From: a bacterium
GTDB taxonomy: Bacteria; Zhuqueibacterota; Zhuqueibacteria; Oleimicrobiales; Geothermoviventaceae
Length of the DNA stretch: 64,000 bases
Direction of reading: 5' to 3'
Assembly (NCBI GenBank): GCA_028275345.1
Contig: JAPWUV010000005.1
Coordinates: 185,894 to 249,893 of the forward strand
Shown: in pieces, positions 54,233 through 62,884 of the stretch
How the letters are laid out: every line of letters starts with the position of its first letter
Position numbering within the stretch: the first letter of the stretch is position 1
Notes under the pieces: generated by a model
Seen by the model: only the letters and a program-made list of their open reading frames with translations
Told to the model about the DNA's origin: nothing
Databases searched by the model: none
Made by a program: the position numbers and the translations under genes

Positions 54233-54257
54233 AAGCCCACCCTCCGGTGGGCTTTTT
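54233..54257 (+). terminator. Rho-independent terminator of the FN3 gene
   Basis: AAGCCCACC-CTCC-GGTGGGCTT is a perfect 9-bp stem with a 4-nt loop that runs into TTTTT. It lies 24 bp after the stop codon of the small FN3 gene. Confidence 0.93.
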
Positions 54258-54411
54258 CGTTGAATAGCCGCGGAGGAAGTTTCCCGCACGCAAGCGCCCG
54301 CAGCGGCGGGAGAAGGAACGTGCTCCCCACGTCCCTCGGCGCTCTTGCAAAGCCGAGGAGGATCCTTTCCGCTCGAAACGATGGACTCCGCCGACGTAGC
54401 CGGCGCCCGAT

Positions 54412-55929
54412 TCAGCGCTCCGGGCGACGGGTTTTCTTGCCGACGCCCTGCTTCTCCCCCCATGCCCCGAGGGCAGCGATCATCCGGTCGAGGTACGTCG
54501 GTCTCGCGCCAAGACGCAACCAGTGCTTGATGAACACGCCCCGCAAAGTGATCCAGCCGCTATCCATCCCTTCCCGCTGACCCAACAGGCGGCCGGCCGT
54601 CTGCGGGTCAACGACGAATTTGGAGAAGATGAACTCCGGCTCCTCCGCCTCGACGGACATCTCCGCGTACAAGGCCTCGGCCAATCGGTTCAGTTCAGCG
54701 AGTGTTCGGCCCTCGCGCTTGGGATGGAAGCAAACAATATCCAGCTCAGGCGGCACCAGAGCTTCCCAATCCGTCTCTTTCGGCAGGCGCTCGGCAAACT
54801 CGCGCGCCCCAAGCAGCGTCTCCTGGAGAATGAGCCCGAGGCCTCTGGCATGAAGTGGCATCAACCGATGGGTGAACCACGTGGCCGCCGCAGCAGCTCC
54901 CGGGCGAGATCCCTCCAGCGTGAACATGCCCAGATTGGGCCGCTGGCGCACGTGGTAAGTGTAGGGCGCGGTGTTCAGCAGGGTCTGGCGGAAACGTTCC
55001 GCCCGGAAGACGAGTCCACCCGCGCCGTACATCACGAGGCCATGCTTGTGAGGGTCGATGGTCACGGAGTCCGCGTCGGAAAGGGCCAAGAGCGAGCGGT
55101 AAAGCTCTTGCGACATCCATTCCAGCTCCGCCCGGTCCCTCAGCCTCCCATCTTCGTCCAGAAGCAGCGAACGGGCGTAGCCACCGTACGCCGCGTCCAC
55201 GTGCAAGTGAAAGCCGTACTTTTCTCGCAGCTGGAGGATTTCCGGAAGGGGATCCACCGAGCCCGTTCCCGTCGTCCCCAGATTGGCAACGACCATCATC
55301 ACCCGCTCGGACCGCAGCACCGATTCTAGTGCGTCCAGATCCATCCGGTAGAATCGGTCCACGGGGATTTCCCGCCACTTCCCGATGCGCAGGATCGAGC
55401 AGATCCGCTTCCACGAGTAATGGGAGCCCGCGCTGAACACGACCGCACCTTCCTCTAGTGTATCGCGCACCGCCCACATGGCCTCCATATTGGCCAGTGT
55501 CCCTCCGCTCGTGAGATGACCCCATCCCCCGCGGAAGCCCAGCATGCGTTTCAAATCCTCCACCACTTCCAGCTCCATTTCGGTGGTCACCGGCCCACCT
55601 TCGTAGGCGTGGTTGTTCGGATTCACCAGCAAGGTGGCTAGGTACGCCACGATGGCCGGGATGGCCGGATCCTTCAGCATCTGGCCAACATACCGCGGGT
55701 GGGAGAAGGGAATGTTGCGCTCCAGCCGGTGGAGGAACTCAGCCAGGGTCTCCTGCAGGGCAGGTAGGGCGTCCGAAGAGGGCAGCCCCGACGGGTAGAG
55801 ACTGCCATCCTCCGGGTACTGCGATCTTCTCCACCGAGCGTGCGCGTAGAGCACCTGCAGCACGAGCTCACGAAGGAGCTCGAAACTCTCGGCCTTCGGT
55901 CCCAGAAAGAGATCGAAACGCGGATCCAT
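54412..55929 (-). CDS. Group II PLP-dependent decarboxylase
   Basis: This is 505 residues from the ATG at 55929 (CGGAG site). Upstream codons stay open only because they shadow the EamA gene. The fold-type I decarboxylase features are present: IPFSHPRYVGQML, GHLTSGGTLANMEAMWAVRD, ANLGTTGTGSVDPLPEI, HVDAAYGGYARSLLL and the PLP lysine Lys295 in IDPHKHGLVMYGAGGLVF. The group includes glutamate, histidine, aromatic amino-acid and diaminobutyrate decarboxylases and is related to sphingosine-phosphate lyase. The substrate cannot be read from these motifs. It starts 26 bp after the EamA transporter stop, which suggests that its amine product may be exported. Confidence 0.88.
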   Translation of the reverse strand: MDPRFDLFLGPKAESFELLRELVLQVLYAHARWRRSQYPEDGSLYPSGLPSSDALPALQETLAEFLHRLERNIPFSHPRYVGQMLKDPAIPAIVAYLATLLVNPNNHAYEGGPVTTEMELEVVEDLKRMLGFRGGWGHLTSGGTLANMEAMWAVRDTLEEGAVVFSAGSHYSWKRICSILRIGKWREIPVDRFYRMDLDALESVLRSERVMMVVANLGTTGTGSVDPLPEILQLREKYGFHLHVDAAYGGYARSLLLDEDGRLRDRAELEWMSQELYRSLLALSDADSVTIDPHKHGLVMYGAGGLVFRAERFRQTLLNTAPYTYHVRQRPNLGMFTLEGSRPGAAAAATWFTHRLMPLHARGLGLILQETLLGAREFAERLPKETDWEALVPPELDIVCFHPKREGRTLAELNRLAEALYAEMSVEAEEPEFIFSKFVVDPQTAGRLLGQREGMDSGWITLRGVFIKHWLRLGARPTYLDRMIAALGAWGEKQGVGKKTRRPER

Positions 55930-55955
55930 CGCTCGCTCCGACTGGGGTGTTCCGT

Positions 55956-56897
55956 TCACCGTCTTTTCGGTTCGCCACGAAGCGCCAGATAGATGCCCGC
56001 GAGCACAGCGAGGGCTCCCACGAGATTGGGCGCCGGGGGCCTTTCGTGCAGGATGAAGAAAGCCAGAACCGCGGCCCCCACGGGTTCCCCAAGCGCGAAG
56101 ACGGAGACCGCCGTCGCCGAAAGGTGCCGAAGCGCCCAGTTGAACGTGGTATGGCCGATGCACTGGGGGACCAATGCGATGAGGAGGAGCAATAGCATGT
56201 CCCGGCGGGAAAAGCCCGCCAAAGGGGCTCCCGCCGCCACCGCCACTGCTCCGAGCACCACCGCACTGATGGCGTAGACCGTGCGCACGTACGCGGCGGT
56301 GCTCAACTGACGCCGCGCGATCCGGCCGAAAATCCAATAGCCCGCGGCCCCCAGCGCTCCAACCAGCGCCAGGGCGTCGCCGAGAAGGGGCTTGGTCCCA
56401 GCGGCGAAGTCCAGACCGGCGGTGGCCAGTGTCCCGATCGTCGCCAGCAAAATACCCATCCCCTGCAAACCGGAAGGCTTCTCGGAAAGCCAGAGGGCGG
56501 AGGCAATCGCCACGAAGATGGGCGCCATCTGCACCAGCAGAACGGAGCTGGCCACACTCGTGAGCCGAAGAGATTGGATCCAGGCGGCGAAGTGCACAGC
56601 GAGGAAAAGACCGGAAGCTACCGTCCAGCGGTTCGGAACCAGGAATGGTTCGCGCTCCCTTCTCTCGAAGCCCGCGCCGATCATGAAGGCCAGAGACGCC
56701 AGCGCCAGCCGATAAGCGGCGATGGAAAGGACGGGAGCCCCGCAAAGGCGGATCAGGATGGAAGCGGAGGACATGGCCGCCACGCCGCCAAGCAGCACGG
56801 GCACAAGTCGCCTCTTCGAGACCCGTTCCTCAGCTTCCGCCTGGGGAGGCGATCCCACCCTCGCAGATGCTTCGCCCGTACCGATCCCCGTCCTCAT
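55956..56897 (-). CDS. EamA/DMT-family transporter
   Basis: This is a 313-residue inner-membrane protein with ten predicted helices in two EamA repeats. The first repeat begins AMSSASILIRLCGAPVLSI; the second holds AALGAAGYWIFGRIARRQL and FALGEPVGAAVLAFFILHER, the typical E-P loop of drug/metabolite exporters. An N-terminal cytosolic extension of about 35 residues is unusual but begins at the only ATG available. Family members export amino acids, amines or other metabolites. Position directly before a PLP decarboxylase gene suggests a linked substrate. Confidence 0.9.
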   Translation of the reverse strand: MRTGIGTGEASARVGSPPQAEAEERVSKRRLVPVLLGGVAAMSSASILIRLCGAPVLSIAAYRLALASLAFMIGAGFERREREPFLVPNRWTVASGLFLAVHFAAWIQSLRLTSVASSVLLVQMAPIFVAIASALWLSEKPSGLQGMGILLATIGTLATAGLDFAAGTKPLLGDALALVGALGAAGYWIFGRIARRQLSTAAYVRTVYAISAVVLGAVAVAAGAPLAGFSRRDMLLLLLIALVPQCIGHTTFNWALRHLSATAVSVFALGEPVGAAVLAFFILHERPPAPNLVGALAVLAGIYLALRGEPKRR

Positions 56898-57066
56898 GGC
56901 TCTCAGCCCTGCGGACCCACTGCTTTCTGCAAGCCTCGACTCGTGCGGCGTCCACGCTCAGGGGCAAAGCTAGGAACTTCGAGGGTCGGTGGCCACATCC
57001 CACTGTCGAGACTAACATTCATCTGGACACGAAGCCTACGGGAAGAGTCGCGGCTGGGGATAGGGG

Positions 57067-57348
57067 TCATCCGAAAATGCGTGCCGAGAGGCCGGCTTTG
57101 CGGAGTTCATCCGCCACCTGAACGCAGTCGATGAACGCCCCCTCGTAGACCACGGCTTCGCCCACGTTATGTGCCACGTACGTGATCTCCATTGCGCGGA
57201 GCAGGGAAAAGCCTGTGGCCTTACGGACTTGGCGCACCACGTCTTCGAACTTGTGTACGTCGTCGTTGTACAGGATCACTTTCCAGGGCCTATCGACCCG
57301 AGGGCCGCTCTTGCGCGGCCCAGTTTGTCCTTCCGGTCGCTCCGTCAT
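57067..57348 (-). CDS. clpS: ATP-dependent Clp protease adaptor ClpS
   Basis: This is a 93-residue cytosolic adaptor that binds N-degron proteins and delivers them to ClpA(C)P. The frame is open further upstream, but the ATG at 57348 has GGGAGG nine bases before it and gives the normal ClpS length with a flexible N-tail. The ClpS core is complete: WKVILYNDDVHKFEDVV (N-degron pocket Asn-Asp-Asp), the helix RAMEITYVAHNVGEAVV and VADELRKAGLSARI. Neither ClpA nor ClpC lies next to it; instead it follows an acyltransferase gene by 29 bp. Confidence 0.93.
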   Translation of the reverse strand: MTERPEGQTGPRKSGPRVDRPWKVILYNDDVHKFEDVVRQVRKATGFSLLRAMEITYVAHNVGEAVVYEGAFIDCVQVADELRKAGLSARIFG

Positions 57349-57377
57349 TCCATCCATCCTCCCTCGGGCCATCCTCC

Positions 57378-58127
57378 TCACGGCCGGTAAAACAATTCCC
57401 CCACTCGTTCCTGCAGCCCGCGGGTGAATCCAACCAGCGTTGCGCGGTCCCGCGGCTCGATGAAATCGTCGATGTAAATCGGCTTCCCTACCCGAAACAC
57501 CAACCTGCGCCACGGCAGGAAGAGTTTCTCGGTCCCCTTGATGGCGATCGGGATCGCCGGGATCCGACGCCTCCCCTCGTGATACAGGTCCAGGAGAATC
57601 TTGGCCGCCCCCAGCTTGAAGGGGCGAAGGACTTTTCCGTCCCCGATCCTCCCCTCCGGGAAAATACAAATGGCACGGCCGATTCTCAAGTACTCTTTGG
57701 AGACTTCGAAGAACTGCCGATCGTGATCATTTCGCTTGATGGGGATCGTGCCCACCCGCCGGACTCGGGGCACAATCACGCGCGCGAGATACGTGGCCAA
57801 CCACTTGAAAATCGGCTTGGTGAACTTCGGACGAACCGTCCGCATCGAGTATTTGTAGATCATGTGGCGACAGAACCGGTAGTCGAACAGCTCGTGCGTC
57901 CCGACGAAATACAGCTGGCGGCTCACAACGGCCGCCGTGAAGAAGATGTCCTTCCAGTTGAGGTGGTTCGGAGCCAAGAGAGCGGGCCCCTTCACAGGGA
58001 TGTTCTCCAGCCCGCTGACTTCGACAGTCTGGAAATGCAGCGCTCCTCCCAGCCGCAACTTCCACTCCCGATAGAAGGCACTCCCGATGTCGATCTTCTC
58101 GTCGGCTACGTGCGGTAGCCAAAGCAT
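57378..58127 (-). CDS. 1-acyl-sn-glycerol-3-phosphate acyltransferase (PlsC family)
   Basis: This is a 249-residue membrane-associated acyltransferase with a GGGGAGGAG ribosome site. The catalytic HX4D motif is in APNHLNWKDIFF. Further family blocks are GTIPIKRND and the substrate-binding FPEGRIGDG, with R-I replacing the usual T. Members acylate lysophosphatidic acid or related lipids. Set between a deacetylase and ClpS genes in a minus-strand run, it may serve general phospholipid synthesis or a specialised lipid. Confidence 0.9.
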   Translation of the reverse strand: MLWLPHVADEKIDIGSAFYREWKLRLGGALHFQTVEVSGLENIPVKGPALLAPNHLNWKDIFFTAAVVSRQLYFVGTHELFDYRFCRHMIYKYSMRTVRPKFTKPIFKWLATYLARVIVPRVRRVGTIPIKRNDHDRQFFEVSKEYLRIGRAICIFPEGRIGDGKVLRPFKLGAAKILLDLYHEGRRRIPAIPIAIKGTEKLFLPWRRLVFRVGKPIYIDDFIEPRDRATLVGFTRGLQERVGELFYRP

Positions 58128-58161
58128 GACTCCTCCCCTTACGCGGTGGCCCTCCTCGCTG

Positions 58162-59520
58162 TCACGGAAACATCTCCTCCACGGTCACAAACTGGTACCC
58201 GAGCTCTTTCAGTCCCCGCAGGATATCCGGCAACTTTCGGTGCGGGAAATCCGAATTGCGTTCCGATCCCATGTGCATTAAGATGACCGCGCCGGAAATC
58301 CCATCCGGCTCCTCGCGGGCCATGCGTAGGATGCGGCCGGCGATTTCTTCCGCCGTCTGATAAGCGGGCGACCCGGCGTCCGCCACCCAGTCCATTGTGT
58401 CCAGATTGTGCTCGCTATCCCGGCCGACCGTCCAACCCACGTGCCGATAGCCGAGCTCCGCAGCCCAGGCGCGGATCTCTTCGTTGTGCTCACCGTACGG
58501 GGCACGCCAGTAGGGACTCATCTCCTGCCCGGTCACCTGGCGGAAGAGACGGGCGGTCTTCTCCAGCTCCTCCTGAAGGAACTGCTTGGTCACGCCCGGG
58601 CGGGTGAGGTGACGTCGGTCCAGTTCCCACGTCGTGAGGTGCGGATGACTCCAGGTATGATTTCCCGCTTGATGCCCTTCCTGGACGATCCGCCGCACGG
58701 TACTGGGATACCTCCGGATGAACTCGCCCGTGAGGAAAAACGTCGCTCGAACGCCTTCCTGCTTGAGAAAGTCCAGGATCTCCTCCCCGACGTTGTTGAG
58801 AGAACCGCCGTCGAGCGTGAGCGCGACGCAACGCCTGTCGGTTGGCCCGCGGTCAAGGCTGCGGACGAGTTCCCGGTATCCCGGAGGCCGGTAGTGGAGT
58901 TCCACGATGCCCAGCGTGTCCACGCCGGCCCGAGCCGTTACGGCCAGGATGATCAGCCGGTTCCTCCCCCGCCGGACGGGCAGATTCTCGAGTACAAAGG
59001 GGCCGCCGCGCGCCACCTTCGTCTCCAGCACCTCGCCTTCCGAGACGACCACCACAGCGCAGGAGGAGCTGGTTTCCCCCTCCAGGCGCAATCGACCCTG
59101 GAGCAACGTAGCCTGGGGCTCGCTCCGTGGACCTTGTGGCCCGGGCCGTACAGCTCGAGCGACCCCTTCCCGGCGCCAAGCTCCCCCTCGAACGTCGCGC
59201 AACAAGGCCCGGAGCTCGAGCGCGGTCCACAGGTTGATCGCCAGCAGCGACGCCCCCAACGCGAGGAGCAACAGACCGAGCCACGCAGGGTATGGCGACC
59301 GGCTCCTGCGACTCGGCTTCACCGGGCGGGAGGGCGAGATCGCAGCCCATGCCTGCCGAAGGAGGAACCGGAAAAGGCAACCAACGCTGCAGAAGCTTCG
59401 CCCCCGCCAGCTGATACGGCATTCGGAGCATATTCGGGCACCGCAACCCGCGCAGCGGTACGGGCCCTTGCGGTCGGGATGATTCTTGCAGTTTTCGCTG
59501 TCCGCGAGGCTCAACTTCAC
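58162..59520 (-). CDS. Membrane-anchored NodB-type polysaccharide deacetylase with N-terminal zinc finger
   Basis: This is 452 residues, GTG start with GAGAGAGGGCG. Residues ~11-46 form a B-box-like zinc cluster (CKNHPD, YRCAGCGARICSEC, FCSVGC) on the cytosolic side. One transmembrane helix (WLGLLLLALGASLLAINLW) follows, then a small Ig-like domain (~145-205) and a NodB domain (~230-452) outside the membrane. NodB motifs are present with one change: TLDGGS where TFDDG is usual, so the catalytic base Asp237 is kept but the metal-binding second Asp is Gly238. The metal histidines (GNHTWSH), RAPYGEHN and VILMHMG are intact. It likely deacetylates peptidoglycan or another N-acetylated polysaccharide, with altered metal use. 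A cytosolic zinc finger on a deacetylase is an odd fusion. Confidence 0.85.
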   Translation of the reverse strand: MKLSLADSENCKNHPDRKGPYRCAGCGARICSECRISWRGRSFCSVGCLFRFLLRQAWAAISPSRPVKPSRRSRSPYPAWLGLLLLALGASLLAINLWTALELRALLRDVRGGAWRREGVARAVRPGPQGPRSEPQATLLQGRLRLEGETSSSCAVVVVSEGEVLETKVARGGPFVLENLPVRRGRNRLIILAVTARAGVDTLGIVELHYRPPGYRELVRSLDRGPTDRRCVALTLDGGSLNNVGEEILDFLKQEGVRATFFLTGEFIRRYPSTVRRIVQEGHQAGNHTWSHPHLTTWELDRRHLTRPGVTKQFLQEELEKTARLFRQVTGQEMSPYWRAPYGEHNEEIRAWAAELGYRHVGWTVGRDSEHNLDTMDWVADAGSPAYQTAEEIAGRILRMAREEPDGISGAVILMHMGSERNSDFPHRKLPDILRGLKELGYQFVTVEEMFP

Positions 59521-59589
59521 CGCCCTCTCTCAGGCTGGCGAGCTAGGTTCCCGGCCCACCCGCAAACCACCCGCCATTCCCAACGTGCG

Positions 59590-59919
59590 CTAAGGTAGTG
59601 ACACTGGCTCGAAAAAGTCAAGAGGGGGCAAGAGTCGGAGTGATTCGTCGTCGATTTCTACCGCGGCGCACCAACGGCTCGACAGGTCCGGGATGACGCA
59701 GGCCCGCCTGGCCCGAGGTCCAATGACGGCGCAGGGCTCAGACCCTCGCTCGGGTGACCGCCGGACCCGTAGATGCACCCCGTAATATTCCGCCCACAGA
59801 AATCGCCAGCCCTGCCTGTACACGACCCTTTCGGCGGCGAACGCTGGCACATCTCCCTCGGCACGGAGGCAGGCCTCTCCGAACCCCAACCCGCGAAGAA
59901 TTCCATTGAATTTCATCAT
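59590..59919 (-). CDS. Small hypothetical protein
   Basis: This is about 109 residues from the first of two ATGs near 59919 (AAGGGA nearby). The sequence has balanced composition (RQGWRFLWAEYYGVHLRVRR, SSRWCAAVEIDDESLRLL) unlike the Arg/Pro-rich shadow frames in this window, and no real gene runs through the opposite strand. I recognise no domain, signal peptide or membrane segment. It would be transcribed divergently from the DUF1080 gene, with which its start region overlaps a possible promoter. It may be spurious. Confidence 0.42.
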   Translation of the reverse strand: MMKFNGILRGLGFGEACLRAEGDVPAFAAERVVYRQGWRFLWAEYYGVHLRVRRSPERGSEPCAVIGPRARRACVIPDLSSRWCAAVEIDDESLRLLPPLDFFEPVSLP

Positions 59920-59934
59920 TCCCTTGGCTAAATA
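59906..59934 (+). promoter_or_regulatory. Possible promoter for the DUF1080/GH97/DUF1684 run
   Basis: TTGAAT (59906-59911), a 17-nt spacer and TAAATA (59929-59934) lie about 41 bp before the DUF1080 start. The match is moderate, but spacing and position are right. Confidence 0.35.
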
Positions 59935-59974
59935 ACGAGGTCGAGGCAACAGGCACCAAGTGAGGAGGGCGACG

Positions 59975-60631
59975 ATGAGAGGAAAAGCACTCTACGCCGG
60001 CTTGATGGGGTGTCTCCTGGCTGCGGTCGCTGCTCACGCTCAGACCAAGGGCCAGACCATTGAGCTTTTGTCTCGAGATGCGCAAGGCAAGTACACCAAG
60101 GCGGGCTGGAACCATTACGGGCCAGGCTACTGGCTTCTCGACCCTGAGACGGGAGTACTCGAAGCCCATGGCGGCATGGGACTCTTGTGGTACAGCGTCC
60201 GGAAGTTCAAGGACTTCATCCTGGAGTTGGACTACAAGGTGGAGAACCGGAACGCCAACTCCGGCATTTTTGTGCGTGTGCCCGACGTCCCCACCAGCGA
60301 TGACTACATCTACCATAGCTTTGAGGTGCAGATCTACGACCCCGGCACAGAAAAGGGCGGCATCCATCAGACGGGCGCCATCTACGACGCCCACGCCCCA
60401 ACGGAACTGGCCTCCAAGCCCCCCGGCGAATGGAACCACTACAAGATCACGTGCATCGGCAAGCGCATCACCGTGGAGCTTAACGGAAAGCTCGTGAACG
60501 ACTGGGAAATGGTCGCGCCGATCGGCAAGATCAAAGACTTCGCCCTCGAGGGCTACATCGGCCTTCAGAACCACGACTGGGACACGCGCATCTGGTTCCG
60601 CAACATCAAGGTGACGCCGCTGAACGAATAG
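59975..60631 (+). CDS. Secreted DUF1080 protein (3-keto-disaccharide hydrolase family)
   Basis: This is 218 residues from the ATG at 59975 (GAGGAGGGC). The signal peptide (KALYAGLMGCLLAAVAAHAQ) is followed by a concanavalin-like beta-sandwich. Blocks typical of DUF1080 are ELDYKVENRNANSGIFVRVP, YHSFEVQIYD, HQTGAIYD, WNHYKITCIGKRITVELNG and EGYIGLQNHDWDTRIWFRNI. Characterised members hydrolyse 3-keto-glycosides; many are only annotated by domain. A GH97 glycosidase gene follows after 217 bp, fitting extracellular or periplasmic sugar breakdown. Confidence 0.92.
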   Translation: MRGKALYAGLMGCLLAAVAAHAQTKGQTIELLSRDAQGKYTKAGWNHYGPGYWLLDPETGVLEAHGGMGLLWYSVRKFKDFILELDYKVENRNANSGIFVRVPDVPTSDDYIYHSFEVQIYDPGTEKGGIHQTGAIYDAHAPTELASKPPGEWNHYKITCIGKRITVELNGKLVNDWEMVAPIGKIKDFALEGYIGLQNHDWDTRIWFRNIKVTPLNE

Positions 60632-60690
60632 CTTCCTCCCCATCGCTTCTCATTGCGGAGCCCGAGCGACCCGCGGTCATTCTCAGGCGT

Positions 60691-60708
60691 CCAGGCGTCG
60701 CCGCCTGG
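60691..60708. repeat. Small perfect inverted repeat upstream of the GH97 gene
   Basis: CCAGGCG-TCGC-CGCCTGG forms a 7-bp hairpin in the 217-bp gap between the DUF1080 and GH97 genes. No T-run follows, so it is not a standard terminator. It might adjust RNA stability or serve as an operator. Confidence 0.4.
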
Positions 60709-60848
60709 CCAACCTGGACCCGTGATGCTCCAGAATATTCACGGGTGAAGCATGAGCTGCGGGACACGCGGCGGGAGAGCCGTGCGCGCCGGAAAGACCG
60801 AGGTCCGAGCGAGAAAGCCCCCCTGGCCCCAACAGAGGAGGTGAAGGG

Positions 60849-62828
60849 ATGCGTCGCAGCTGGCTGGCACTGACCGTCCTTTTTCTGATTCCCGCCCACT
60901 CTCCGTGTGCGGTGAAGGTGGCTTCGCCCAATGGGAAGATCGAGCTGGAGGTTGAAGCGCGCGAGTTCACAGCCCCCTTCGGGGAGAGGAAGTGCCTGGC
61001 GTACTCGATCCGCTGGGAAGGCAAGATGCTTGTCCGCCCTTCCCCGATTTGGCTCGAACTTGACCAAGCGCCTTCGTTGGGCCCGGGTGCGCAAGTCGTC
61101 GACTGGTACGTGCGCGCGATCGATGAATCTTCGGAGCTTCCGTACGGCAAGAACCGGATCCTGAAGGACCGGTGTAACGAGCTTGCAGTCCTGCTGAGCG
61201 AACCTGGGCCGGAAGGGCGCTGGTTCGAGCTACGTGCGCGGGTCTACGACGATGCCGTTGCCTTCCGGCTTCACCTTCCCCGCCAACCCGAGCTGACGAA
61301 GCTGGCCATCCGGGAGGAAAACACCTTCGTACGCCTGGAGGAGGGGATTGCGTACGCTCTTCAGCTTCGGAATTTCCGCACGAACTACGAGAATAACTAC
61401 ACCGTGGCCCGCACTCGCGAGCTTTCGGGGGAGGGACTGATCGGACTTCCTTTCCTGGTGAATCTGTCCTCGGGGCCATGGGTTTGCGTGACCGAGGCCG
61501 GCCTGGACGACTATGCCGGCATGTACCTCGTTCCCTTCGCTCCCGAGCCCGGGAGCTTCGTGAGCCGGCTCGCGCCTTTGCCGAAAGAGGAGTCCCTTCG
61601 GGCCCGCCTGGAAACGCCGCACGATCTCCCGTGGCGAGTTTTCCTGATCGCCGACCACCCCGGCAGGATGATCGAATCGGATGTCATCCTGGCATTGAAC
61701 GAACCATCCCGAATTGAAAACCCTTGCTGGACTCGCCCCGGTAAGGCGGCCTGGCCTTGGTGGAGCCGCAGCACGGTGGCCGGCCGCAGCTTCCAGGGAG
61801 GGATGAACACCGCCACGATGAAGTACTACATTGACTTCGCCGCCGACGCGGGTCTGGAATACCTCTTGATCGATGCGGGCTGGTACGGGAACCACCGGGA
61901 TCCGAAGGCCGACATCACGAAAACCATCCCCGAAGTGGACATGAGCGAGATCCTTCGCTACGCTCGCCTCCGCGGAGTGGGAGTCCTCCTTTGGCTCAAC
62001 TGGGAGTGCGTGGACCGGCAAATGGAAGAAGCCTTCGCGCTCTACGAGAAATGGGGCGTGAAGGGAGTGAAGGTCGACTACATGGACCGCGACGATCAGG
62101 AAATGGTGAACTTCTACAAACGGGTCGTCAAGTGCGCCGCCAAGCACCACCTGGTCGTGGATTTTCACGGCGCCTTCAAGCCCACAGGCCTATCCCGCAC
62201 GTACCCAAATCTACTCACGGTGGAGGGCGTCCTGGGTCTCGAGTACAGCCGATGGAGCGACCGCTGCTCCCCTGAACACGAGGTGACGATCCCCTACATC
62301 CGCATGCTGGCAGGACCGATGGACTTCACCCCCGGGGCTTTCCATGTGGCCACCCGCGAGTCATTCAATCCGCGGAGTGTACCCCCCATGGCGCAAGGAA
62401 CGCGCGCGCATCAGCTGGCCATGTACGTGGTTTACTACAGCCCCCTCCAGATGCTGGTCGATCATCCTGCCTCCTACTGGGGACAGCCGGGCTTCGAATT
62501 CCTCAGGGCCGTCCCAACCACCTGGGACGAGACGCGCTTCATCGACGGCCGAGTGGGCGATTACATCGTCCTCGCTCGCCGGCATGGCGACGACTGGTAC
62601 CTTGGCTGCATGACCGATTGGGAAGCGCGTGACCTGACGATCCCGCTCAACTTCCTGGGCCAAGGACGGTTCATGGCGCAAATCTACGCCGATGGTGACG
62701 AAGCGGACAAAACCCCCACGCAGGTCAAGACTGAGCTCCGGGAGGTGACACCTGCGGATAGGCTCTCCGTCCATCTGGCCCCGGGCGGCGGCTGTGCCGT
62801 TCGCTTCATCCCCACCTGGTCGGAATGA
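60849..62828 (+). CDS. Glycoside hydrolase family 97 (alpha-glucosidase/alpha-galactosidase type)
   Basis: This is a 659-residue secreted enzyme with a GAGGAGGTGAAGGG ribosome site and signal peptide (RRSWLALTVLFLIPAHSPCA). The N-terminal beta-sandwich (SPNGKIELEVE) leads into the catalytic barrel (LEYLLIDAGWYGNHRDPKA, GVGVLLWLNWECVD, VKGVKVDYMDRDDQEMVNFY, LTVEGVLGLEYSRWSD) and a C-terminal beta domain (FLRAVPTTWDETRFIDG). GH97 has inverting members with a Glu base (SusB) and retaining members with an Asp nucleophile; Asp410 in KVDYMD and Glu459 in TVEG fit the retaining, alpha-galactosidase-like branch. Substrate specificity is inferred. It is co-oriented with DUF1080 and DUF1684 genes. Confidence 0.93.
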   Translation: MRRSWLALTVLFLIPAHSPCAVKVASPNGKIELEVEAREFTAPFGERKCLAYSIRWEGKMLVRPSPIWLELDQAPSLGPGAQVVDWYVRAIDESSELPYGKNRILKDRCNELAVLLSEPGPEGRWFELRARVYDDAVAFRLHLPRQPELTKLAIREENTFVRLEEGIAYALQLRNFRTNYENNYTVARTRELSGEGLIGLPFLVNLSSGPWVCVTEAGLDDYAGMYLVPFAPEPGSFVSRLAPLPKEESLRARLETPHDLPWRVFLIADHPGRMIESDVILALNEPSRIENPCWTRPGKAAWPWWSRSTVAGRSFQGGMNTATMKYYIDFAADAGLEYLLIDAGWYGNHRDPKADITKTIPEVDMSEILRYARLRGVGVLLWLNWECVDRQMEEAFALYEKWGVKGVKVDYMDRDDQEMVNFYKRVVKCAAKHHLVVDFHGAFKPTGLSRTYPNLLTVEGVLGLEYSRWSDRCSPEHEVTIPYIRMLAGPMDFTPGAFHVATRESFNPRSVPPMAQGTRAHQLAMYVVYYSPLQMLVDHPASYWGQPGFEFLRAVPTTWDETRFIDGRVGDYIVLARRHGDDWYLGCMTDWEARDLTIPLNFLGQGRFMAQIYADGDEADKTPTQVKTELREVTPADRLSVHLAPGGGCAVRFIPTWSE

Positions 62829-62884
62829 CCGAGAAAGGCTTGGGAAAGTGTCGAATAGCCAGTCCAACAACCTCGAGGGAGCGA

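Noticed and set aside
54258..54411. Hairpin CCTCGGC/GCCGAGG after the decarboxylase as a terminator
   Set aside because: The stem is real but has no T-run on the minus strand, so termination there is not supported.
55930..56745. N-terminal extension that would make the PLP decarboxylase 777 residues long
   Set aside because: The extra 272 codons are an alternative frame of the EamA gene and are rich in Arg/Gly; the ATG at 55929 has a ribosome site and gives the family length.
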